DNA of 9,733 nucleotides from the NCBI GenBank assembly GCA_013816725.1, contig JACDEA010000054.1, positions 1-9,733 of the forward strand. The letters run 5' to 3'. The stretch is from Actinomycetota bacterium. GTDB lineage: Bacteria; Actinomycetota; Acidimicrobiia; Acidimicrobiales; JACDEA01. The notes beneath the pieces are model-generated. The model saw nothing but the letters and a program-made list of their open reading frames with translations. It did not search any database and was not told the origin of the DNA. Of this stretch, positions 1 to 5,357 are shown piece after piece. The translations under genes were made by a program, and so were the position numbers. Every line of letters starts with the position of its first letter. The first letter of the stretch is position 1.

Positions 1-45
1 GCGCTATATCGCGCGTTTCAACTGTCAGTACGCGGGAGCTGGCTG
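1..45. other. Short non-coding edge before the first gene
   Basis: These bases lie downstream of the minus-strand gene that stops at 46. I see no coding start and no convincing terminator stem followed by a T-run. The segment GCGCTATATCGCGC at 1-14 is nearly self-complementary but short. The neighbouring gene beyond the window edge is unknown. Confidence 0.4.
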
Positions 46-417
46 CTAGTAGCCGCCGCCGTCGTCGGTGAAGGGGAGGGTGAGCCACTCGATCATCTGG
101 CGGAGTTGGTCGTAGGCCGCCAAGCGGGCGGTGTCCGTGCCGGCGGCCTCGGCCGTGCGGCAGACCTCGGCCAGACGGTTGACCATCGAGGGACCGAGTT
201 CAAGCGCGGCGCCGCTGCCGCCGGTGGCCCACCGGCCGAGGACGTAGCGCACGATGGCGCCAACGGGCACATCGATGTTGGCGGCCAGGTCCGTCACCGT
301 GGACAACGGGTCGACGTTGGCGTAGAGCGCGATCTCGGACTTGAAGTTGGCGTCGGGATCGTCGGCCGGCCACGGGCCAGACCAGCGCTCGAGCGTCACG
401 GTGGGCTCGTCGGGCAT
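46..417 (-). CDS. Small actinobacterial protein of unknown function (DUF6027-like)
   Basis: This encodes 123 aa with an ATG start (CAT at 415-417) and a TAG stop. It is soluble, with no signal peptide or membrane segment. The N-terminus is Trp/Pro-rich (ERWSGPWPADDPDANFKSEI), and the middle and C-terminal parts look helical (VGAIVRYVLGRWATGGSGAA, then RLAAYDQLRQMIEWLTLPF). From memory this matches a family of short actinobacterial proteins labelled DUF6027; I know no function for it. The gene diverges from the Nudix gene across 23 bp. It has no Shine-Dalgarno, and a TAGGTT -10 box lies 6 nt before the ATG, so the mRNA is probably leaderless. The family name is recalled, not searched; that it is a real gene is well supported by its length, codon bias and promoter. 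Confidence 0.8.
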   Translation of the reverse strand: MPDEPTVTLERWSGPWPADDPDANFKSEIALYANVDPLSTVTDLAANIDVPVGAIVRYVLGRWATGGSGAALELGPSMVNRLAEVCRTAEAAGTDTARLAAYDQLRQMIEWLTLPFTDDGGGY

Positions 418-423
418 CCCGAC

Positions 424-429
424 AACCTA
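424..429 (-). promoter_or_regulatory. -10 box for the DUF6027-like gene (leaderless)
   Basis: Read on the minus strand the hexamer is TAGGTT, matching the actinobacterial TANNNT -10 consensus. It is 6 nt from the ATG at 417, so transcription would start at or next to the start codon. No Shine-Dalgarno is present. It shares the TA at 428-429 with the forward-facing -10 box. Confidence 0.55.
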
Positions 430-433
430 CGGT
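428..433 (+). promoter_or_regulatory. -10 box for the Nudix gene (leaderless)
   Basis: The hexamer TACGGT matches TANNNT and lies 7 nt before the ATG at 441, so a leaderless transcript is likely. The GGGGA at 435-439 is only 1 nt from the ATG, too close to act as a Shine-Dalgarno. No clear -35 is seen, which is common for extended or weak actinobacterial promoters. Confidence 0.55.
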
Positions 434-440
434 CGGGGAC

Positions 441-1037
441 ATGCGAACGGACTGGGCGGCCAACCTGGCCCGGTTCGACCGCGTCGAGGTGGTGCCCGGC
501 CCCGAGCAACGGCACTCGGCGGTCGTGCTGTGCTCGGTCACCAACGACGGGGGCGAGCCGTGCATCGTCCTCACCCGCCGGGCCGCCGGCCTGCGGGCCC
601 ACGCCGGCCAGTACGCGCTCCCGGGCGGTCGCATCGACGACGGCGAGACCCCCGTCGCTGCCGCGCTGCGCGAGATGGAGGAGGAGATCGGCCTCACCTG
701 CGTCGACGCCGACGTGGTCGGCCTTCTCGACGACTACGTGACCCGCTCCGGGTTCGTCATCACTCCCGTCGTGGTGTGGGGGCCGACCGAGATGGAACTA
801 AAGCCCAACCCCGACGAGGTGGCCGCGATCTACCTCGTGCCCCTGGTGGACATCGATCAGGAGCCTCGCTTGCTGACCATCGACGAGAGCGATCAACCCG
901 TGATCCAGGTGCAGATGCGCGGCGGATGGATTCACGCGCCGACCGCCGCAGTCCTCTACCAATTCCGTGAGGTCGTCCTCCACGGTCGCCCGACGCGCGT
1001 CGCCCACTTCGAACAGCCGGTGTGGGCCTGGCGGTAG
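441..1037 (+). CDS. Nudix hydrolase, CoA pyrophosphatase type
   Basis: This 198-aa protein has a complete Nudix box: G63-x5-E69-x7-R77-E-M-E-E-E-I-G-L85 fits GX5EX7REUXEEXGU, and the Glu cluster would bind Mg2+. Just upstream, LTRRAAGLRAHAGQYALPGG (44-63) matches the UPF0035-type signature (L-R-x-H-x-G-Q) that marks the CoA-diphosphatase branch (NUDT7/NudL-like). Those enzymes cleave CoA or acyl-CoA into 3',5'-ADP and (acyl-)phosphopantetheine. The CoA substrate is inferred from this motif; other dinucleotide substrates remain possible. The length is normal for the family and the protein is cytosolic. The ATG at 441 is chosen because a TACGGT -10 box sits 7 nt upstream, in the 23-bp divergent gap. 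A role in CoA turnover fits the CoA-thioester genes further along the window. Confidence 0.9.
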   Translation: MRTDWAANLARFDRVEVVPGPEQRHSAVVLCSVTNDGGEPCIVLTRRAAGLRAHAGQYALPGGRIDDGETPVAAALREMEEEIGLTCVDADVVGLLDDYVTRSGFVITPVVVWGPTEMELKPNPDEVAAIYLVPLVDIDQEPRLLTIDESDQPVIQVQMRGGWIHAPTAAVLYQFREVVLHGRPTRVAHFEQPVWAWR

Positions 1038-1057
1038 CCGGGCCCGCGCCGCGCCGG

Positions 1058-1063
1058 TATGGT
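1058..1063 (+). promoter_or_regulatory. -10 box for the BNR-repeat gene (leaderless)
   Basis: TATGGT matches TANNNT and is followed by 7 nt and the ATG at 1071, the same geometry as the Nudix gene. It lies in the 33-bp gap after the Nudix stop. This placement decides the start: the ATG at 1059 falls inside the -10 box, so 1071 is preferred. Confidence 0.55.
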
Positions 1064-1070
1064 CGCCGGC

Positions 1071-2159
1071 ATGAGCGCTGCGATCATTGCGGTTGGGACG
1101 TCGAAGGGTGCGTTCGTGTTGCGGTCGGATGAGCGGCCCAAGTTCAAGACGAGCCGCCCGCTGCTCACCGGCGAGGAGGTGTACTCCGTCGCCATCGACG
1201 GACGCGGTGAGACGCCCCGGCTCTTTGCCGGGAGTTCCAGCTTCTACTGGGGCTCGGCGGTGCGGGCCAGCGACGACTTGGGAAAGACCTGGACCGACCC
1301 CGAGGTCGGCAACATCAAGTTCCCGGAGGGTGCTGGCGCGTCGGTCGATCACATCTGGCAGGTTCGCCCCGGCGGCGCTGACGAGCCCGGCGTGGTCTAC
1401 GCCGGCGTCGAGCCGGCGTCTTTGTTCCGCTCGGACGACAACGGCGAGACGTTCGCGCTGGTCGAAGGCCTGTGGAACCACCCGCACCGCCCCAAGTGGC
1501 AGCCGGGCGGCGGCGGCCTGTGCCTCCACACGATCCTGACCCATCGCGACGATCCGCAGCGACTGCTCGTGGCCATCTCGGCCGCCGGCGTGTATCGCAG
1601 CGACGACCGCGGGGGTACCTGGCGGGCGTCGAACACCGGCATCCACGAGGTCGACCAGCCCGACAACTTTCCCGAGTACGGCCAGTGCGTGCACAAGGTG
1701 TCCGCCGATCCCGAGAACCCGGATCGCCTCTACATGCAGTTCCACGGCGGTCTGTTCCGCAGCGACGATTTCGGTGACAAATGGGTGGAGCTCAACGGCG
1801 GTGTCCCGTCGAACTTCGGCTTCCCGATCGTTGCCCATCCGCAGCGGCGCGACACCGCATACGTCATCCCTATGGACTCGCCCATGGAGCGCTGGACGGC
1901 GGGCGGGAAGTGTCGCGTGTATCGGACGACGGACGCCGGCGAGTCGTGGGAGCCGCTCACCAAGGGCCTGCCGCAGCAGGGCGCGTACCTCGCGGTGCTG
2001 CGCGACGCCTTCTGTACCGACGGCATGGATCCGGCCGGCCTGTACTTCGGGACCCGGTCGGGCGACCTGTACGCGTCGGCCGACGAGGGCGAGTCGTGGA
2101 AACGGGTCGCGACGAATCTGCCACCGATCCTCTCGGTCCGGGCCGCCGCGCTCGACTGA
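1071..2159 (+). CDS. BNR/Asp-box beta-propeller protein (sialidase-like fold, cytosolic)
   Basis: This encodes 362 aa from the ATG at 1071. Six Asp-box motifs of the S-x-D-x-G-x-T/S-W type are visible at about residues 67-74 (SDDLGKTW), 121-128 (SDDNGETF), 177-184 (SDDRGGTW), 231-238 (SDDFGDKW), 287-293 (TDAGESW) and 336-343 (SADEGESW), spaced about 50-56 residues as expected for propeller blades. There is no signal peptide, and the N-terminus IIAVGTSKGAFV is already the first strand. Annotation systems call such proteins exo-alpha-sialidase or WD40/YVTN/BNR repeat protein. The fold is clear, but I see nothing that shows sialidase activity and a cytosolic protein is unlikely to be one. The MoaD-like gene starts 2 bp after the stop, implying co-translation and perhaps a joint function. 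Confidence 0.85.
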   Translation: MSAAIIAVGTSKGAFVLRSDERPKFKTSRPLLTGEEVYSVAIDGRGETPRLFAGSSSFYWGSAVRASDDLGKTWTDPEVGNIKFPEGAGASVDHIWQVRPGGADEPGVVYAGVEPASLFRSDDNGETFALVEGLWNHPHRPKWQPGGGGLCLHTILTHRDDPQRLLVAISAAGVYRSDDRGGTWRASNTGIHEVDQPDNFPEYGQCVHKVSADPENPDRLYMQFHGGLFRSDDFGDKWVELNGGVPSNFGFPIVAHPQRRDTAYVIPMDSPMERWTAGGKCRVYRTTDAGESWEPLTKGLPQQGAYLAVLRDAFCTDGMDPAGLYFGTRSGDLYASADEGESWKRVATNLPPILSVRAAALD

Positions 2160-2161
2160 CG

Positions 2162-2506
2162 ATGCCCGTCACTGTGACCCTGGCGTCGGCACTGGCGAAG
2201 TACTCCGGCGGTCAGCGGCACGTGACGATCGAGGTCGACGGCGACGTGACCCTTGCCGGTGTCATCGACGCCATCGGCGCGCGCTATCCCGGTGTGAAGG
2301 ATCGAACGGTCGACGACCAGGGCGCGATTCGCCGGCACGTCAACGTCTTCGTCGGTCAGGAAAACGTCCGCTTCACCGGCGGGCTGGACACCCCGATCCC
2401 GGTTGGCGCTGAGGTGGCCATTCTTCCCGCCGTCTCGGGCGGGGCCGGTCCCGGCGAGGAGCGCTGCCAGTTAGCAGCCGTTGTTGACGAGCACCGCCTC
2501 GCCTAG
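2162..2506 (+). CDS. MoaD/ThiS-family ubiquitin-like protein with C-terminal tail
   Basis: This encodes 114 aa. Residues 1-94 have the beta-grasp pattern of MoaD/ThiS/CysO sulfur carriers: VTVTLASALAKYSGG, a helix at about 33-42, HVNVFVGQENVRF, and the terminal strand VAILPAVSGG. The Gly-Gly (93-94) that is normally the C-terminus and is thiocarboxylated is followed here by 20 residues ending HRLA. Either the tail is removed, as in CysO/QbsE-type systems that use a JAMM (Mec+) protease, or the protein no longer acts as a carrier. No protease, E1-like activating enzyme or cysteine synthase is in the window. The start follows the BNR stop by 2 bp with no Shine-Dalgarno, so translation is probably coupled. 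Its last 36 nt overlap the end of the convergent DUF218 gene. Confidence 0.85.
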   Translation: MPVTVTLASALAKYSGGQRHVTIEVDGDVTLAGVIDAIGARYPGVKDRTVDDQGAIRRHVNVFVGQENVRFTGGLDTPIPVGAEVAILPAVSGGAGPGEERCQLAAVVDEHRLA

Positions 2507-3007
2507 TCCGGCCCACTCGTGGGTGACGCGCGAAAAGAAGCGGGCAATGGTGACGCCGGGACGTGCCTCCACGGCGTCGACCTTCCCGTCGAAGCAGCGT
2601 GACATGAGCAGCCGGGCCCGCGTCACGTGATAGGTCGACGTCACCAGCACCACGTGGTCCCAGTTGTGACGGCGGGCCACCGCGGCAATCGCCCGCGCCT
2701 CGCCCCGCGTCGTGTCGGTGTCGGGGCTGGGGCACGTGACGGTGAAGCTGTGTTTGCCTCGGCACAGTCGGTTGGCCTGCGGCCACGTGTCGACCGTGCC
2801 GTTCGGGATCACGAGGTTCTTGGCAACGCCCGCCTCTACGAGGCCGAGCGCGGTGTCCAGTCGCTCGCCACGCCCGCCAACGAACATGACCACCGCGTCG
2901 GCTTGCAGTGGTGTGTGGGTGCGCGGGAACACGAACAGCCGGGCCGTCGCCACCACCGCCACCACGATGGCGAGCAGCGTCCCGGCGACGATCAAGCGGC
3001 GGATCAC
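2471..3007 (-). CDS. DUF218 (YdcF/SanA-like) membrane-anchored protein
   Basis: This encodes 178 aa from a GTG at 3007. The first about 27 residues (IRRLIVAGTLLAIVVAVVAT, then ARLFVF) form one hydrophobic helix after two Arg, so the protein is probably anchored with its main domain outside. The DUF218 pattern follows: ADAVVMFVGGRGERLDTALG, then GVAKNLVIPNG, then TTRGEARAIAAVARRHNWD and VVLVTSTYHVTRARLL, the last being the conserved Ts-x-H-x-x-RA motif. DUF218 proteins such as SanA and YdcF are linked to envelope integrity, without a firm biochemical activity. The GTG overlaps the CaiB stop as GTGA, so it is the last gene of the four-gene operon by translational coupling. The reading frame stays open upstream inside the CaiB gene, but that extension is Arg-rich shadow sequence. 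A link to CoA metabolism is not obvious. Confidence 0.85.
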   Translation of the reverse strand: MIRRLIVAGTLLAIVVAVVATARLFVFPRTHTPLQADAVVMFVGGRGERLDTALGLVEAGVAKNLVIPNGTVDTWPQANRLCRGKHSFTVTCPSPDTDTTRGEARAIAAVARRHNWDHVVLVTSTYHVTRARLLMSRCFDGKVDAVEARPGVTIARFFSRVTHEWAGLGEAVLVNNGC

Positions 3008-4170
3008 GCGGTAGAGACGACGCCGTCGGCGGCGAGCGCCGCGATCGCGTCGGTGCTCAACCCCAACTCGGTCTGCAGGAGGTCGACGGTGTCGGCGCCG
3101 ACGCCCGGCAGCGCACCATCGGGACCGGCATGCACGGCGGACAACTTGACGGGGTTGCCGGGAACCAGCGCGCCACCGTCGACCTCCGTCAGCATGTTCC
3201 GTCCGCGGAGGTGCGGATCGGCGATCACCTCGGCCGCGTCGTTGCAGGGGCCGGCGGCCACACCTGCGGCGGTCAGCTGGCGAGCGGCGTCGAGTTTGCT
3301 GCGCGCCGCCGCCCACGCCTCGACGCCCGGTCGGATGACGTCGTCAAGGTGCGTGCCCCAACCGGCGCGCGTCGCCAAGCGCGCGTCGTCGATCCACTGT
3401 GGTTGTCCGACGACGTGTGCCAGCCGGGTGAACTGGTGCTCGCGTACGAGCTGCATCACAAACCACCCGTCGGCCGCCCTGAAGGTGTCGAGGATGAAAG
3501 GCGGGGGATACGGCATGCGCGGCTGGCCCAGCGACGCCAGGTTGGTGACGATGTCGGTCATGGCAACGGTGGCGTCGAACATGGCGATGTCCACCTGCTG
3601 GCCCTCGCCTGTGCGGTCTCGCCACCGCAAAGCGGCCAGCACCCCGATGGCGGCGAACAACGCGGCGGAGATGTCGCCCAGCGCGCCCACTGGGTTGGCT
3701 CGGGGTGCTTCGCCCGGCCGCCGCGTGTACTCGTAGATCCCCGACATCGCCTCGACGATCGACGAGTAGGCCGGCCAGTCGGCGTACGGCGAGTCGCCGG
3801 CGCCGAAGCCTGACACCGACACATAGATCACCCGTGGGTGGACTTCGCGCAACGCGTCGTACCCGAGCCCGAATTTCGCCATCGTCCCCGCCTTGAAGTT
3901 CTCGGCGACGACGTCGAACCGCGGCACGAGGTCGAGGAACAGCTGCCGCCCCGCCTCCGACTTGAGGTCGACGGCGATGCTGCGCTTGCCCAGGTTGTTG
4001 CGAACGAACGTGGCGCCGCCCGGCTGCGACGCCCGCCCCGACTCGCCGCCCAGCGGTTCGACCTTGACGACGTCGGCGCCCATCCGGCCCAGCAACTGCG
4101 TGGCATACGGCAATGCCTGCATCTGCTCGGCCGCGAGGATCCGTACCCCCGTGAGCGGGAGATCGCTCAC
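3004..4170 (-). CDS. CaiB/BaiF (family III) CoA-transferase
   Basis: This 388-aa protein has the usual family length. It has the N-terminal pattern PLTGVRILAAEQMQALPYAT, then LLGRMGADVVKVEP, followed by NLGKRSIAVDLKSEAGRQLF and VVAENFKAGTMAKFGLGYD, all typical of family III CoA-transferases. The catalytic aspartate that forms the aspartyl-CoA thioester in formyl-CoA transferase corresponds to D166 in GALGDISAALFAAIGVL. The family moves CoA between an acyl-CoA and a free acid, or racemises alpha-methylacyl-CoA; the sequence alone does not choose between these. The start is a GTG at 4170 that overlaps the thiolase TGA as GTGA, and its own stop overlaps the next gene the same way. Co-translation with the thiolase suggests that it activates or recycles the CoA ester used by that enzyme. 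Confidence 0.93.
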   Translation of the reverse strand: MSDLPLTGVRILAAEQMQALPYATQLLGRMGADVVKVEPLGGESGRASQPGGATFVRNNLGKRSIAVDLKSEAGRQLFLDLVPRFDVVAENFKAGTMAKFGLGYDALREVHPRVIYVSVSGFGAGDSPYADWPAYSSIVEAMSGIYEYTRRPGEAPRANPVGALGDISAALFAAIGVLAALRWRDRTGEGQQVDIAMFDATVAMTDIVTNLASLGQPRMPYPPPFILDTFRAADGWFVMQLVREHQFTRLAHVVGQPQWIDDARLATRAGWGTHLDDVIRPGVEAWAAARSKLDAARQLTAAGVAAGPCNDAAEVIADPHLRGRNMLTEVDGGALVPGNPVKLSAVHAGPDGALPGVGADTVDLLQTELGLSTDAIAALAADGVVSTA

Positions 4171-5357
4171 GTCGAGTCGGTTCCCACGATCGATACGAAC
4201 GCCACCATCTCCCCGGGGTACCCGCCGAGGTTCTGCGTGAGGGCCAAACGGCGGTCATTGGCTACGCGCCGCTCAGGTGGCGCCTCGCCCCGTAGTTGCA
4301 GCCACGGCTCGAACAACATCCGCAAGCCCGATGCGCCGACGGGGTGCCCGAAGCTCTTCAGACCGCCGTCGGGATTGACCGGAAGATCGCCGTCGAGATC
4401 GAAGGCGCCGGCCAGCACTTCCTTCCACGCAATACCGCGGTCGCTGAAGCCGAGGTCCTCCATCAACACCAGTTCGGTCGGCGTGAAGCAGTCGTGCACT
4501 TCGGCCATGGCCAGCTGCGACCGCGGTTCGGTGATGCCCGCCTGCGCGTAGGCGTCGGTGGCCGCCTGTACGACTTCGGGGAACGTCGTGTAGTCGTACG
4601 AGGGATCGGCCAACCCGTTGCCGTTGCCGGCGACGAATGACAGCGCCTTGATGTAGAGCGGGTCCTTCACGTACCGAAGGGCATCCTCGGCCCGCACCAC
4701 GATGGCGGCGGCAGCACCGTCGGCCACGCCGGCGCAGTCGTAGAGCCCGAGCGTGCCGGCGACGGCCGGCGCCGAGCAGATGGTCTCGACGCTCACCTCG
4801 CGGCGGAACTGCGCCCGTTCGTTGCGGGCGCCGTTGAAATGGTTCTTGGCCGCGATGTGGGCCATGGCGTCGCGGATCTCGCCGTCGCTCACGCCGTACT
4901 TACGGGCGTAGGCCGGCGCCACCATGCTGAACATGGCCGCCGCGGTCAGCGTGCGGCCGGTGCCGTCGTTGGGCGGGTTGTTGGCGTTCAGGCCCTGATA
5001 TCCGCTGTCCTTGACCTTCTCGACGCCGACGGCCATGGCCACGTCGTAGGCGCCGGCGGCCACCGCGTAGGCCGCTTGCCGCAGCGCCTCGGACCCGCTG
5101 GCGCAGTAGTTCTCCACTCGCGTGACGGGCTTGGCCTGTAGCTCGAGTGGTCGGGCCAACGTGATGCCGCTCATGCCCGTCTGCGCGGTACCCAGCCAGT
5201 ACGCGTCGACGGCGGCCTTGTCGATCCCCGCGCTGGCGAACGCATCGTTGGCCGCGGCGACCATCAGGTCGTCGGCGCCGAGGTCCCAGTGCTCGCCGAA
5301 CTTTGTGCACCCCATCCCGATGATGGCAACGCGGTCGCGGATCCCGTTACTGGACAT
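4167..5357 (-). CDS. SCP2-type thiolase (lipid-transfer protein family)
   Basis: This encodes 396 aa of the non-decarboxylating thiolase superfamily, SCP-x/Ltp branch. The nucleophile C85 lies in VENYCASGSEALRQAAYAVA; the other conserved elements are EVHDCFTPTELVLMEDLGF and GGLKSFGHPVGASG, whose His residues form the rest of the thiolase active site, and the C-terminal LTQNLGGYPGEMVAFV. Since C85, HDCF and GHP are all present, it should be a real thiolase, unlike the Ltp2-type aldolases that lack the Cys. The ATG at 5357 overlaps the upstream gene by 11 bp, and its Shine-Dalgarno AAGGAG lies 4 nt away inside the last copy of a 27-bp tandem repeat. Thiolases of this branch often work in a complex with a DUF35 OB-fold protein, which here is fused to the upstream protein. 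Likely role: thiolytic cleavage or formation of a beta-ketoacyl-CoA. Confidence 0.93.
   Translation of the reverse strand: MSSNGIRDRVAIIGMGCTKFGEHWDLGADDLMVAAANDAFASAGIDKAAVDAYWLGTAQTGMSGITLARPLELQAKPVTRVENYCASGSEALRQAAYAVAAGAYDVAMAVGVEKVKDSGYQGLNANNPPNDGTGRTLTAAAMFSMVAPAYARKYGVSDGEIRDAMAHIAAKNHFNGARNERAQFRREVSVETICSAPAVAGTLGLYDCAGVADGAAAAIVVRAEDALRYVKDPLYIKALSFVAGNGNGLADPSYDYTTFPEVVQAATDAYAQAGITEPRSQLAMAEVHDCFTPTELVLMEDLGFSDRGIAWKEVLAGAFDLDGDLPVNPDGGLKSFGHPVGASGLRMLFEPWLQLRGEAPPERRVANDRRLALTQNLGGYPGEMVAFVSIVGTDST

Noticed and set aside
798..1838. Long open frame on the minus strand opposite the Nudix and BNR genes
   Set aside because: Its composition is typical antisense of GC-rich coding DNA, with no family pattern, and both opposite-strand genes have clear motifs.
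1071..2159. True secreted sialidase
   Set aside because: There is no signal peptide and no Arg-triad region that I can identify; Asp boxes alone only show the propeller fold.
2471..3316. Longer DUF218 protein starting at 3316
   Set aside because: The extra N-terminus is Arg-rich, low-complexity shadow of the CaiB gene. The GTG at 3007 gives a membrane helix at the right place and a GTGA overlap.
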